Of a stretch of 64,000 nucleotides of DNA, positions 15,472-25,374 are shown piece by piece. Below the pieces are notes generated by a model that saw only the letters and a list, made by a program, of their open reading frames with translations, had not been told where the DNA came from and did not search any database. Source of the DNA: CAYVTM01 sp964454645 (lineage in GTDB: Bacteria; Bacteroidota; Bacteroidia; Sphingobacteriales; Sphingobacteriaceae); contig CAYVTM010000001.1 of NCBI GenBank assembly GCA_964454645.1, positions 62,001 through 126,000 on the forward strand, read 5' to 3'. Position 1 is the first letter of the stretch, and each line of letters starts with the position of its first letter. A program made the translations under genes and the position numbers.

Positions 15472-17766
15472 ATGGAGCACTTACCAAAGTTGATACAAGA
15501 TTTAGCATTGATCCTGATGTTTGGTGCAATTGTTACAATCTTATTTAAGAAAATTAAGCAACCACTTGTATTAGGTTATATCATTGCCGGTTTTCTGGTC
15601 GGCCCTCATTTTAATTTGATTCCCTCTGTTGTCGATCATGATAATATCGAAACACTTGCCGAGATTGGTGTAATTTTTCTTTTGTTCAGCTTAGGACTCG
15701 AATTTAGTTTTAAGAAATTGATGCGTGTAGGTGGATCCGCGTCGATTACGGCTTTTGTAGAAATTATTTTTATTACGGTAACGGGATATTATACCGGAAA
15801 ACTTCTGGGCTGGACCACCATGGATAGTTTATTCCTGGGGGGGATGTTAGCGAGCTCCTCTACAACCATTATCCTCAGGGCTTTTGATGAGATCGGTGTG
15901 AAAACGAAACAGTTCGCACGTATCGTATTCGGAGTATTGGTTGTAGAAGATATCGTTGTAATCTTATTGATGGTATTACTCTCTACACTTGCTGTTACAC
16001 GACAGTTCGAAGGTGCGGAAATTATGTACACTATTTTGAAGTTACTCTTCTTCCTGATACTATGGTTTATTGCAGGAATATTTTTGTTACCCACCGTACT
16101 TAAGAAAATTAAAAAACTTTTGGATGAAGAAACCTTATTGATTCTGTCGCTCGGATTATGTTTGGGAATGGTTGTATTAGCTACACAGGTAGGTTTCTCA
16201 GCAGAGTTAGGAGCCTTTGTGATGGGTTCTATCATCGCTGAAACTACGGTAGCGGAAAGAGTGGAACATCTGATAAAACCGGTGAAAGATTTGTTTGGTA
16301 CGGTATTCTTTGTTTCGGTAGGTATGATGATTGATCCGCAGGCAATGATAACTTATGGATGGCCTATAATGGTGATAACCCTATTAACCCTTTTCGGAAA
16401 ATTATTCAGTACGACATTGGGTGCCGTTCTTTCCGGGCAGCCTTTAAAACAATCGGTGCAGGTAGGTATGAGTATGGCTCAGATTGGAGAGTTCGCCTTT
16501 ATTGTTGCTACCCTCGGACTTTCACTGGGTGTCATTTCCGATTTCCTTTTCCCCGTAGCTGTCGGAGTTTCTGCAGTCACTACTTTTACTACTCCGTATA
16601 TGATTAAATATTCGGAACCTTTTTATTATTTCCTGGAACGTATTATTCCTCAAAGATGGGTGGTCAAACTCAATCGATATTCATCGAGTACTCAAACCAT
16701 TCAGGCTGAACCCGAATGGCAGGTGCTAATTAAAAAATACGGACGGCTTGTGCTTACGAACGGTACGGTGTTAATTGCATTGTTACTGGTTTCTACACGC
16801 TTTTTAGTCCCCTTTGTAAATGGAAGAGTAGAAGGAGAGCTGATGCGTACAGTCATTGTATTAGTCGTTACACTTTTAGCAGCGATTCCCTTTTTGTGGG
16901 CAATCATGGCAAAGAAACCAACAAGCAGTGCATATAAAGAATTGTGGATTAACAGAAGTTACAATCGTGGCCCGCTCCTGCTGATAGAAATCGGAAGGGT
17001 ACTGATTGGTATTTTACTTACAGGTTTATTTATTGACCAATTGGTATCTACGAAAGTCGCCTTATTGACGGCTATTCCGGCAACAGTGCTTGTCCTGTTT
17101 ATTTTCTCGAAAAATATTCAACGTTTTTATTACCGGATCGAAAGCAGATTTATTACCAATTTTAATGCACGCGAAGCTGTTGTTGAAGCACAGAATCAGA
17201 AAGAAGCACAGGCAATTCAACAGAAGAGTGCCGGTTTGCAATCGGTAATGTCGGCATGGGATGCACATATTGTAGAAATGAAAGTAAACCCGCTTGCAGA
17301 GTATGCCGGTAAAACGCTGCTGGAATTGGGATGGAGAGAACAGTATGGCGTGAATATCGTTTATATCAAACGTGGAGAGAAATTAATTCATGCACCCAAT
17401 CGCAATAACAGAATATTACCTTTTGATGAAGTGGGTATTTTAGCCACCGACGATCAGATTCAGGTGTTCAAACCAATCTTCGATTCTGAAGAACAAATGC
17501 ATGTAGAGGAAGTATTGAGTGATGATATTTCTTTACAAAAAATATTGGTGGATGAGCATAGTAAATTAAAAGGGCTTACCATTCGCAACTCGGGGTTACG
17601 TGAACATACCGATGGATTGATTGTAGGTATCGAACGTAATCAGGATCGTATTCTCAACCCCGACTCATTTACTGTTTTTGAATGGGGAGATATCATTTGG
17701 ATCGTCGGAAATCGTAAAAAAATTCTTGAATTTAAAAAGCTCCAGGATACCAAGCCTATGTTATAA
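15472..17766 (+). CDS. CPA2 family cation:proton antiporter with two TrkA-C domains
   Basis: The 764 residues start with a Na+/H+ exchanger domain of about 12-13 helices (residues 5-385), with GYIIAGFLVGPH near 35 and SAELGAFVMGSIIAET near 243. A further hydrophobic block (about 425-545) follows. A charged linker then leads to two TrkA-C (RCK C-terminal) domains at about 600-670 and 675-758, which usually bind ligands or nucleotides to gate the carrier. It resembles KefB/KefC and YbaL-like proteins but lacks the TrkA-N domain. It should exchange K+ or Na+ for protons at the inner membrane. Confidence 0.88.
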   Translation: MEHLPKLIQDLALILMFGAIVTILFKKIKQPLVLGYIIAGFLVGPHFNLIPSVVDHDNIETLAEIGVIFLLFSLGLEFSFKKLMRVGGSASITAFVEIIFITVTGYYTGKLLGWTTMDSLFLGGMLASSSTTIILRAFDEIGVKTKQFARIVFGVLVVEDIVVILLMVLLSTLAVTRQFEGAEIMYTILKLLFFLILWFIAGIFLLPTVLKKIKKLLDEETLLILSLGLCLGMVVLATQVGFSAELGAFVMGSIIAETTVAERVEHLIKPVKDLFGTVFFVSVGMMIDPQAMITYGWPIMVITLLTLFGKLFSTTLGAVLSGQPLKQSVQVGMSMAQIGEFAFIVATLGLSLGVISDFLFPVAVGVSAVTTFTTPYMIKYSEPFYYFLERIIPQRWVVKLNRYSSSTQTIQAEPEWQVLIKKYGRLVLTNGTVLIALLLVSTRFLVPFVNGRVEGELMRTVIVLVVTLLAAIPFLWAIMAKKPTSSAYKELWINRSYNRGPLLLIEIGRVLIGILLTGLFIDQLVSTKVALLTAIPATVLVLFIFSKNIQRFYYRIESRFITNFNAREAVVEAQNQKEAQAIQQKSAGLQSVMSAWDAHIVEMKVNPLAEYAGKTLLELGWREQYGVNIVYIKRGEKLIHAPNRNNRILPFDEVGILATDDQIQVFKPIFDSEEQMHVEEVLSDDISLQKILVDEHSKLKGLTIRNSGLREHTDGLIVGIERNQDRILNPDSFTVFEWGDIIWIVGNRKKILEFKKLQDTKPML

Positions 17767-17887
17767 AGGCCGATGGAAAATAAGGCTAAGTTTTTTCTCA
17801 GGGAGTATAACGATAAAATTACGTCCGTATCTTTTTTATTTTTTCGTGATATTTAATAGCTTGCAAGCTTACCTCAATTTCAATGTC

Positions 17888-19069
17888 ATGAATTATAAAA
17901 AGTTGCTGTTTATTCCTTTAATGATAAGTGTTTCTTATGCTGTTGCTCAGGACGATCTTATTAATAAAGTAAAAGATAATAAGAGCCAAACCAGTAAAGA
18001 AGCCTTTGCTTTCAAAACTGTTGTGAATGCTGAAGCTACTTCAGTGAAAAATCAGGGCTCTTCAGGTACCTGTTGGAGTTATTCAACCAACTCTTTTATC
18101 GAGTCGGAAATGAAGCGTATGGGTAAAGAGCCGGTAGATATTGCTGAAATATATACTTCGCGGAATATGTATATTGATAAAGGAGAAGTCTATGTACGTA
18201 TGCATGGTACTTCGGCATACGGACAAGGTGGTGCATTACACGATCCGATCGACCTGATGGAAAAATACGGAGCCTTACCTCAGGAAGTTTATCCGGGATT
18301 ATTACCGGGCCAAACCAGAAATGATCATTCGGAACTCGAAAAAACTATCAAAGCCATGTTGGATGTTTGGGCTAAAAGTGAAAAACCTCTGTCGCCTGTA
18401 TGGAAGTCTGCTTTGACAAAAACAGTAGATACCTACCTGGGTGAAGTTCCTGCTAAGTTTAACTATAACGGAAAAGAATATACTCCGAAAAGTTTTGCCA
18501 AAGAAGTGATAGGTATCAATGCTAAAGATTATGTTGAAATTACTTCTTTTATGTCAAATCCATACTACGAGCAAATGATTGTGATGGTTCCCGATAACTG
18601 GACCTATAAGCCTTCTTACAATGTACAGCTGAATGAGCTTCCCGATATTATTGATCATGCATTGATGAAAGGCTATACCGTAGCATGGGCAACGGATGTG
18701 AGTGAAAAAGGATTCAGCTGGAAAAATGGAATTGCTTATGTTCCTGTGAAACCTTTTACGGAAATGAGTGATGAGGAGAAAAAAGAATTATTTACTAAGC
18801 CTCAGGCGGAATTGGAAATTACTCCCGAGATGCGCCAAAAAGCATTTGATAATTTTGAAACAACCGATGATCATGGTATGCAAATTACCGGTATAGCCAA
18901 AGACATGAACGGTAAAGAATACTATATCGTAAAAAATTCCTGGGGTACTAAAAACGATTACGAAGGATATCTGTATGTTACAAAAAACTTTGTAAAATAT
19001 AAAACGACTACCATTTTATTACATAAAGACGGGGTTCCCTCAGGATTAAAAAAGAAATTAAATATATAA
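17888..19069 (+). CDS. Exported C1 family (bleomycin hydrolase-like) cysteine peptidase
   Basis: The 393-residue protein has a signal peptide ending AVAQ (residue 21). Papain-fold catalytic residues are clear: Gln56 and Cys62 in NQGSSGTCWSY, His329 in TDDHGMQI and Asn350 in KNSWG. The order and long insert resemble bleomycin hydrolase/PepC aminopeptidases, which are normally cytosolic. Here a Sec signal sends the enzyme to the periplasm or beyond. The frame is open further upstream, into the antiporter gene, but the ATG at 17888 gives the signal peptide. No T9SS domain is present. Confidence 0.87.
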   Translation: MNYKKLLFIPLMISVSYAVAQDDLINKVKDNKSQTSKEAFAFKTVVNAEATSVKNQGSSGTCWSYSTNSFIESEMKRMGKEPVDIAEIYTSRNMYIDKGEVYVRMHGTSAYGQGGALHDPIDLMEKYGALPQEVYPGLLPGQTRNDHSELEKTIKAMLDVWAKSEKPLSPVWKSALTKTVDTYLGEVPAKFNYNGKEYTPKSFAKEVIGINAKDYVEITSFMSNPYYEQMIVMVPDNWTYKPSYNVQLNELPDIIDHALMKGYTVAWATDVSEKGFSWKNGIAYVPVKPFTEMSDEEKKELFTKPQAELEITPEMRQKAFDNFETTDDHGMQITGIAKDMNGKEYYIVKNSWGTKNDYEGYLYVTKNFVKYKTTTILLHKDGVPSGLKKKLNI

Positions 19070-19119
19070 GCTGTTTGTTTTCTGTAAACGAGTACAAATC
19101 AAACGCTTTTTGCACCCTC

Positions 19120-19145
19120 TGCGGTTAAAAAAAAGAATAACCGCA
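19120..19145. terminator. Hairpin between convergent peptidase and aroB genes
   Basis: TGCGGTTA pairs with TAACCGCA across an A-rich loop, and flanking bases (GCACCCT / AGGGCGT) extend the stem imperfectly. The T-run is weak on either side, so efficiency is uncertain. Confidence 0.5.
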
Positions 19146-19277
19146 AAGGGCGTAAGGGCCGTACTCGTCAGATGGTTTCTCATAGGACAGATTTGTTGGA
19201 TGTACTCTGAGTGATCGGGAGCGTTTGTCTGAGAAGTGAAGCACCCCCATATAAGAAGCTACACGAAGGAATGTGTA

Positions 19278-20354
19278 TTATTTGTTAAGGTTGTTATAAT
19301 AACGCAGTGCCTCGGTCAGTTCTTCTTCATTACAAACACAGTTGTAACCGGCTGCTCCTATATGCTTGAGCAAACTAAAACAAATTTGCCCCGATTTATT
19401 TTTCTTATCATTCTTCATAAACTGAATAAAGATATCGAATTCAGACTCTTCAATCTGATAGCTTGGGTAATGACGATAAATCAGATCGATAATCTCGTTC
19501 ATTTCTTTTTCCGCCAAGCTGTTTTTTGTAAACGATAACCGGGCCTCACAACACATTCCGATGGCGATGGCTTCCCCGTGATTTAAAGGAAACTCATCAT
19601 TGGCAAGAGAATAACTTTCGATCGCATGACCAATGGTATGTCCAAAATTCAATAGCTTGCGTAATCCCTGTTCATAAGGATCCTGCGAAACAATTTTATT
19701 TTTGATACCAATCGATTGTTCGATAAGGGATAATAGTATATCGGGATGCGTACTGAACAAATTCTTTTTTATCTGCCGGAAATATCCGGCATCCGCAATC
19801 AAGGCATGTTTAATCATCTCGGCATAACCTGCCTGCATTTCACGCTCGGGTAAGGTTTGTAAAAATACCGGGTCGATAAACACGGCCTTAGCTTGTGTAA
19901 AAGTACCGATCTGATTTTTCAATTGATTCATATCGATACCCGTTTTTCCTCCGATGGACGCATCAACCATCCCTAACAATGAAGTAGGAATATGAACGAA
20001 ATCAATCCCCCGTTTATAAACCGAAGCAGCGAAACCTCCTATGTCCATTATCATTCCACCACCTAAATTTATTAGGAGTGAATGACGGTCGATTTCAAAA
20101 TCGTTCATCATACTCCAGATTCCTATGCAGATATCTATGTTTTTATTTTCCTCTCCTGCATCAATTTCAATAATGTCGGCATTGGAAATGGCAGTTTCTT
20201 TTAGTAACGGAATACATTTTTCGGAAGTATGTGTATCGGCAAGAATTACAAGTCTGGAATAGGAATGTGCATGTATAAACCGATCGAGTTCTTCGGCTAT
20301 CGAACCCGGATAAATGGGAGAGGAGGCAGCATGTATATCGACAGATTTATTCAT
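19278..20354 (-). CDS. aroB: 3-dehydroquinate synthase
   Basis: The 358-residue enzyme converts DAHP to 3-dehydroquinate, the second step of the shikimate pathway. The NAD-binding region NLGGGMIMDIGGFAASVYKR begins near residue 96 and continues FVHIPTSLLGMVDASIGGKTG. The metal ligands lie in MQAGYAEMIKHAL, NFGHTIGHAIE and LNHGEAIAIGM. Its ATG lies inside the end of the DAHP synthase gene (8-base overlap), so the two are translationally coupled. Confidence 0.95.
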   Translation of the reverse strand: MNKSVDIHAASSPIYPGSIAEELDRFIHAHSYSRLVILADTHTSEKCIPLLKETAISNADIIEIDAGEENKNIDICIGIWSMMNDFEIDRHSLLINLGGGMIMDIGGFAASVYKRGIDFVHIPTSLLGMVDASIGGKTGIDMNQLKNQIGTFTQAKAVFIDPVFLQTLPEREMQAGYAEMIKHALIADAGYFRQIKKNLFSTHPDILLSLIEQSIGIKNKIVSQDPYEQGLRKLLNFGHTIGHAIESYSLANDEFPLNHGEAIAIGMCCEARLSFTKNSLAEKEMNEIIDLIYRHYPSYQIEESEFDIFIQFMKNDKKNKSGQICFSLLKHIGAAGYNCVCNEEELTEALRYYNNLNK

Positions 20355-21429
20355 GCTCCTGGGTATTCATAATATTTGTTTGGATGGCAATAGATTCACG
20401 ATGAATATTTTTTACCAAATCGAGAATTAACTCTTCCGAAAGTTTAATCTCTGTACCATATTTTAAACGTGTGCGAACTATTTCTGCCCAACGTTCGGGT
20501 TGGAAAATGGTAATGTTATTTTCTTTTTTATATTTCCCGATTTCTTTTACCAATTGGGAACGTGATGCTAGCAATTCCAAAACTTCGTAATCGATTTTAT
20601 CAATATCTTTACGTAATTTATTTAATTGATTGAGGAAGTGTTTATCATCGCTGCCGGTACTGCGGATAATTAAATTCAGGATCAGATCATGTACCTGTTT
20701 GGGAGTGAGTTGTTGATCCTTATCGCTGAGGGCGGTCGAAGGGTCGTAATGCGACTCGATCATCAAACCGTCAAAATCGAGATCCATCGCTTTCTGACTG
20801 ATATGCGGAACGTAATCAATCGAACCGCTGATATGGCTGGGATCACAAATTAAAAGTAAGTCGGGATAGCGGCGTTTGAGTTCTAAAGGGATATTCCAGT
20901 TCGGTACATTCCGGTAGGTATTCCGTTCATAACTCGAGAAACCTCTGTGAATGGCGGCAATGCGTTTGATCCCCGCTAATCGTACGCGTTCAATGGCTCC
21001 TATCCATAAGTCCAGATCCGGGTTAATCGGGTTTTTTATCATTACAGGGATATCAGCTCCGCGTAAAGCATCAGAAATCTCCTGAACCACAAAAGGGCTC
21101 ACACTCGAGCGGGCGCCTATCCAAAGAATATCAATACCGGCTTTCAGGCTGTCTTCTACATGCTGAGCATTAGCGACTTCTACGGCACTTCTCAGCTTAC
21201 TTTTTTTAGCGGCATCTGCCAGCCAGTTCAATCCTTCTTTACCGATTCCGTTAAAGCTGTTCGGATGGGTGCGGGGTTTCCAAATGCCTCCGCGAAGAAT
21301 ACTGACAGGGGTTTCTGCCAATGCTGCAGCGGTAAGGTAAATTTGCTCCTCGCTCTCTACACTGCAGGGTCCTGCGATATACAGCTTATTCTTTTCCTGA
21401 TTGTTACGGTTAAATTCTATCGGGTTCAT
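20347..21429 (-). CDS. Bifunctional DAHP synthase / chorismate mutase
   Basis: The 360 residues hold an N-terminal class I-beta DAHP synthase (about 10-260; AGPCSVESEEQI, GGIWKPRTHPNSFNG, CDPSHISG) and a C-terminal AroQ chorismate mutase (about 268-345; LRKDIDKIDYEVLELLASR, KEIGKYKKEN). It makes DAHP from PEP and erythrose 4-phosphate. The mutase domain usually serves as catalyst and as a prephenate-sensitive control of the synthase. With aroB it forms a two-gene aromatic amino acid operon. A proline dehydrogenase gene is divergent, 101 bases away. Confidence 0.93.
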   Translation of the reverse strand: MNPIEFNRNNQEKNKLYIAGPCSVESEEQIYLTAAALAETPVSILRGGIWKPRTHPNSFNGIGKEGLNWLADAAKKSKLRSAVEVANAQHVEDSLKAGIDILWIGARSSVSPFVVQEISDALRGADIPVMIKNPINPDLDLWIGAIERVRLAGIKRIAAIHRGFSSYERNTYRNVPNWNIPLELKRRYPDLLLICDPSHISGSIDYVPHISQKAMDLDFDGLMIESHYDPSTALSDKDQQLTPKQVHDLILNLIIRSTGSDDKHFLNQLNKLRKDIDKIDYEVLELLASRSQLVKEIGKYKKENNITIFQPERWAEIVRTRLKYGTEIKLSEELILDLVKNIHRESIAIQTNIMNTQEHE

Positions 21430-21491
21430 GCGTTGAGATTGCCTTACAAAGAAACAAATACCTTTTCAATACACAAACCGAATTACATGAA

Positions 21492-21524
21492 TTGTGTTTT
21501 AATTCAATTTATCTTTTATTTTTG
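21492..21524 (+). promoter_or_regulatory. Promoter of the proline dehydrogenase gene
   Basis: TTG at 21492-21494 and TATTTTTG at 21517-21524 are 22 bases apart, close to the Bacteroidota -33/-7 layout. The -7 box ends only 6 bases before the ATG at 21531, so the transcript would be nearly leaderless. Confidence 0.5.
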
Positions 21525-21530
21525 TTGCCT

Positions 21531-22724
21531 ATGACAATACCCCCAGACCCCCAAAAAGAAAGTGTTTCTTTTGATAATACAGAGATTGCATTTTCATCGA
21601 AATCAAATACCGATCTAAAAAGAGCTTATTGGTTATTTCGTATTATTAATATAAATTTTTTAGTCCGTGTCGGACCTTCGCTTACCAATTTCGCCATCAA
21701 AATCGGATTGCCCGTCATTCCGGTTATTAAAGCTACCATCTTTAAACATTTTTGCGGTGGAGTATCCATTCCGGATTGTGATCATACAATTCAACAATTG
21801 GGAAAATATAAAGTAGGAACGATATTAGATTATTCGGTAGAAGGGGAAGAGAGAGAATCAGCTTTTGAATCTACTGCCAACGAAATTATAGCTACCATCC
21901 ATCGTGCCAAATCGGATGTAAATATTCCTTTTAGTGTATTTAAACCTACCGGTATTGCACGTTTTGCATTATTGGAAAAAATAAATACGGGAGTGCAATT
22001 AACGGTGGAAGAACAAGCAGAGTTTGAGAAGGTACATGAGCGTTTTGAAAGAATCTGCAGAACGGCTTACGAAGAGGGCGTGCGTATTTTTATTGATGCC
22101 GAAGAAAGTTGGATACAACAAACGATTGATGATCTGACTTTTGAAATGATGATGAATTTCAATAAAAAAAGAGCAATCGTTTACAATACCTTTCAGATGT
22201 ATCGTCACGACCGATTGGAATATCTGAAAAATTTTCATCAGCGATTAGCAGCCAAAGGAGTTTATACCGGAATGAAACTGGTACGCGGAGCTTATATGGA
22301 GAAAGAGCGCGAGCGTGCTTTGGAAATGGACTATCCTTCACCCATTCATCCCGATAAAGAATCAACTGATATGAGCTACAATGAGGCATTACGCTATTGT
22401 GTACTTCATATCGATCGTATAGCAATCTGTGCCGGAACCCATAACGAAGAGAGTTCCCGCTTGTTGATGGATTTAATGGATCAAAATAACTTAGATAAGT
22501 CCGATGAACGTCTGTTCTTCTCGCAGCTTTTGGGAATGAGCGATAATTTGAGTTTTAATTTAAGCAAGGCAGGATATAAGGTAGCTAAATATGTTCCCTA
22601 TGGACCGGTGAAAGCGGTATTACCTTATTTGTTCCGCAGAGCTCAGGAAAATACGGCTATAGCAGGGCAAATGGGTAGGGAATTGTCTTTAATCGTTAAA
22701 GAAATGAGGCGAAGAGCTGAATAA
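21531..22724 (+). CDS. Proline dehydrogenase
   Basis: The 397-residue FAD enzyme oxidises proline to pyrroline-5-carboxylate. Typical marks: FKPTGIARFALLEKI, FIDAEESWIQQTIDDL, FNKKRAIVYNTFQMYRHD, GMKLVRGAYMEKERERA, ICAGTHNEES, then FSQLLGMSDN and KYVPYGPVKAVLPYLFRRA near the end. It is the stand-alone type; the P5C dehydrogenase is not adjacent. The ATG at 21531 is chosen because the promoter box lies directly before it; an ATG-like start at 21492 would lie in the promoter. It ends 4 bases from the convergent DUF962 gene. Confidence 0.93.
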   Translation: MTIPPDPQKESVSFDNTEIAFSSKSNTDLKRAYWLFRIININFLVRVGPSLTNFAIKIGLPVIPVIKATIFKHFCGGVSIPDCDHTIQQLGKYKVGTILDYSVEGEERESAFESTANEIIATIHRAKSDVNIPFSVFKPTGIARFALLEKINTGVQLTVEEQAEFEKVHERFERICRTAYEEGVRIFIDAEESWIQQTIDDLTFEMMMNFNKKRAIVYNTFQMYRHDRLEYLKNFHQRLAAKGVYTGMKLVRGAYMEKERERALEMDYPSPIHPDKESTDMSYNEALRYCVLHIDRIAICAGTHNEESSRLLMDLMDQNNLDKSDERLFFSQLLGMSDNLSFNLSKAGYKVAKYVPYGPVKAVLPYLFRRAQENTAIAGQMGRELSLIVKEMRRRAE

Positions 22725-22728
22725 TTTG

Positions 22729-23040
22729 TCAGAATTTTTCTTTTCCTCCCAATATATCAAAGAAGAGCCGGAAGTCGCTCATCAAACTATATAAAGGATA
22801 TTGGAAGGTAGCCGGTTTATTTTTCTCGAAAAAGAAATGACCGATCCATGCGAAGCCGTATCCGACAAACGGAATAGCAATCAGCAGTTTCCCCGAATGG
22901 AATAACATCGCAGCAAAAAACAAGAGAAAAACCAGTAAAGTACCGGCAAAATGCAGGCGACGACTGGTTTTATTTTGATGTTCACTCAGATAAAAAGGGT
23001 AGAAGTCATTGAAACTTTTGTATTTCTTTTCCTTGCTCAT
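22729..23040 (-). CDS. DUF962 / Mpo1-like membrane protein
   Basis: This small protein of 103 residues has two hydrophobic helices (about 32-60). Family marks: FYPFYLSEHQNKTSRRLHFAG at the start, GYGFAWIGHFFFEKNKPATF in the middle, and YSLMSDFRLFFDIL at the end. Conserved histidines at 20, 30 and 68 fit the yeast Mpo1 dioxygenase family, which oxidises 2-hydroxy fatty acids. The bacterial role is inferred from that relation only. It is monocistronic and packed tail to tail with the proline dehydrogenase gene. Confidence 0.85.
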   Translation of the reverse strand: MSKEKKYKSFNDFYPFYLSEHQNKTSRRLHFAGTLLVFLLFFAAMLFHSGKLLIAIPFVGYGFAWIGHFFFEKNKPATFQYPLYSLMSDFRLFFDILGGKEKF

Positions 23041-23092
23041 ACAATGCTTTAAATAATGATGGTATAAAGATATAAATTAAGCCCCAAAATGT

Positions 23093-23100
23093 TATTTTTG
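23093..23100 (+). promoter_or_regulatory. -7 element TATTTTTG upstream of lysS
   Basis: It matches TAnnTTTG, 22 bases before the lysS ATG at 23123. The -33 box is unclear. Confidence 0.45.
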
Positions 23101-23122
23101 CGGGAAAATAATAAGACACAAT

Positions 23123-24841
23123 ATGAGCGGATTAAGCGAACAGGAACAAATACGCAGAGAGAGTTTGAAAGAAATGATTCAAATGGGTATCAATCCATAC
23201 CCTGCGGAATCTTTTGATGTGAATGTAACTGCGCAGGATATACACGAAAACTACGAACGGGATAAGACCAATTATAAGAATATTTCTATTGCCGGACGCA
23301 TCATGAGCCGCCGGATTATGGGGAATGCTTCTTTCGCTGAATTGCAGGATTCTACCGGACGTATCCAGATCTATGTGCGCCGCGATGATATTTGTCAGGG
23401 AGAAGATAAAAGCTTTTATAATACCGTATTCAAGAAATTATTGGATATCGGAGATATTATTGGTGTGAAAGGATATGTGTTTACTACACAAACAGGGGAG
23501 ATCAGCATTCATGTTACCGAATTCAAAGTGCTTTCAAAATCTTTGCGCCCGCTACCGGTTGTAAAAACAGATGCTGAAGGAAATGTTTATGATGCTGTTA
23601 GCGATCCCGAGTTCCGTTACCGTCAGCGTTATGCCGATTTGATTATTAATAAAGAGGTGCGGGATGTGTTTCGTCAGCGGACTAAGATCATACAATCTTT
23701 ACGCGATACATTTAATTCACAAGGGTACCTGGAAGTAGAAACGCCTATCTTACAGCCCATCCCGGGAGGTGCAGCAGCACGCCCTTTTATTACTCATCAC
23801 AATGCGCTCGATATGCCTTTGTATTTACGTATTGCCAATGAGTTGTATCTGAAACGACTTATCGTGGGTGGTTATGAGGGTGTGTATGAATTTGCTAAAG
23901 ATTTCAGAAACGAAGGGATGGATCGTACGCATAATCCGGAGTTTACGGTAATGGAGATCTATGTTGCCTATAAAGATTATGAATGGATGATGAATTTTAC
24001 CGAAGAGATGCTGGAAAAAGTCGCACTTGATTTACACGGTAAAACACAGGTTCAGGTAGGAGAGAATACAATCGATTTTCAAAGGCCTTTTAAACGTATT
24101 ACCATGTTCGATGCTATTAAGGAACATACCGGGTACGATATTTCTGAAATGGATGAGCATGCATTGAGAGATGTATGTAAGCAATTGAATATTCCGGTGA
24201 ATGAAACCATGGGAAAGGGGAAATTAATTGATGAAATTTTCGGAGAGAAATGTGAAGGTCATTACATACAACCTACTTTTATTATTGATTATCCGATAGA
24301 GATGTCGCCTTTATGTAAGAAACACCGTTCGAAAGAAGGATTGGTAGAGCGCTTCGAATTAATGGTGAACGGAAAAGAAATTGCAAATGCATATTCCGAA
24401 TTAAACGATCCGATCGATCAGCGTGCACGTTTCGAAGAACAGGTACGCCTGATGGAAAGAGGAGATGATGAAGCGATGTATATTGATTATGATTTTTTAC
24501 GCGCTTTGGAATACGGAATGCCGCCCACTTCGGGAATGGGTATCGGTATTGATCGTTTAACCATGTTGATGACCAATCAATCTTCCATTCAGGATGTTTT
24601 ATTCTTCCCGCAGATGCGCCCGGAAAAGCATGTAAAAGCAGCAAGCGTAGAAGATTTTGTGGCTATAGGCGTTCCCGCGGAATGGGTTCCTGTAATCCAA
24701 AAGATGGGATTCCAATCCCCCGAAGAATTGAAAGCGGCCAACCCCAACAAAGTATTTAACGATATGGGAGGGATGCGTAAAAAAATGAAATTGGAAATAG
24801 TAATCCCCAGTAAAGAAGAAATAATGCGTTGGTTTGAATAA
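23123..24841 (+). CDS. lysS: Lysine--tRNA ligase, class II
   Basis: The 572-residue class II synthetase has an OB-fold anticodon-binding domain (about 50-150; GRIMSRRIMGNASFAELQD), motif 2 at FRNEGMDRTHNPEFTVMEIY, and motif 3 at GMGIGIDRLTMLMT followed by VLFFPQMRPE. About 70 residues continue beyond the usual end, a helical tail also seen in other Bacteroidota enzymes (general recollection). It charges tRNA-Lys. It stands alone, ending 16 bases before a convergent lipoprotein gene. Confidence 0.96.
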   Translation: MSGLSEQEQIRRESLKEMIQMGINPYPAESFDVNVTAQDIHENYERDKTNYKNISIAGRIMSRRIMGNASFAELQDSTGRIQIYVRRDDICQGEDKSFYNTVFKKLLDIGDIIGVKGYVFTTQTGEISIHVTEFKVLSKSLRPLPVVKTDAEGNVYDAVSDPEFRYRQRYADLIINKEVRDVFRQRTKIIQSLRDTFNSQGYLEVETPILQPIPGGAAARPFITHHNALDMPLYLRIANELYLKRLIVGGYEGVYEFAKDFRNEGMDRTHNPEFTVMEIYVAYKDYEWMMNFTEEMLEKVALDLHGKTQVQVGENTIDFQRPFKRITMFDAIKEHTGYDISEMDEHALRDVCKQLNIPVNETMGKGKLIDEIFGEKCEGHYIQPTFIIDYPIEMSPLCKKHRSKEGLVERFELMVNGKEIANAYSELNDPIDQRARFEEQVRLMERGDDEAMYIDYDFLRALEYGMPPTSGMGIGIDRLTMLMTNQSSIQDVLFFPQMRPEKHVKAASVEDFVAIGVPAEWVPVIQKMGFQSPEELKAANPNKVFNDMGGMRKKMKLEIVIPSKEEIMRWFE

Positions 24842-24857
24842 TTAATTTTATTGGGCG

Positions 24858-25322
24858 CTATTCTCTTCTTTCCCAATTGACATAAAAATAATGTCTATGG
24901 TACAAATTGTTTAACGGGTTTTCAGGATCAATGATGGTATCAAATTGAGACTTAATATAACTCATTTTGTTGTCATCGCTGAAGTAAAGTTGAAAAGGAA
25001 ACGTATCGCGTTGGTGTATAATATGAATGATATTATCTTTTATAAAATAAAAGTCATAGGTACCGCTATCAACACTTCCTAAGTTAGCAATAGCTCCGTC
25101 TTTCTGGAAGCGACAGATGAAGTTCCCCTCGAAAACAGGCTCGTGATGATCTTCAATAATTTTATTGTTTTCATAGCTAATCCAGCGTCTGCTTGTTTGT
25201 TCCCAGGTACCTATAATTGCTTCTTCCAATACAATTCCTGGTTTCACATCTTCTTTTTCACAAGTAGCAAATACAAAAAGGAAGGAGGCGAGTATAATCA
25301 GATAGAAGCTAGGTTTTTTCAT
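24858..25322 (-). CDS. Small lipoprotein, possibly lipocalin-like
   Basis: The 154 residues start with a lipoprotein signal (lipobox FVFATC, Cys21). The mature part begins IIGTWEQTSR, the opening of lipocalin-like beta-barrel lipoproteins common in Bacteroidota, followed by alternating strands. The ligand is unknown. An in-frame ATG upstream at 25376 would overlap the divergent ung start and put 18 residues before the signal, so the ATG at 25322 is chosen. Confidence 0.7.
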   Translation of the reverse strand: MKKPSFYLIILASFLFVFATCEKEDVKPGIVLEEAIIGTWEQTSRRWISYENNKIIEDHHEPVFEGNFICRFQKDGAIANLGSVDSGTYDFYFIKDNIIHIIHQRDTFPFQLYFSDDNKMSYIKSQFDTIIDPENPLNNLYHRHYFYVNWERRE

Positions 25323-25374
25323 ATAATTTCTATTATTTTTGATGAAGCTAAATATAAAATAAAAATATTTTCCC

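Noticed and set aside
17678..17887. Upstream extension of the C1 peptidase frame
   Set aside because: It overlaps the end of the antiporter gene and would place about 70 residues before a clear signal peptide.
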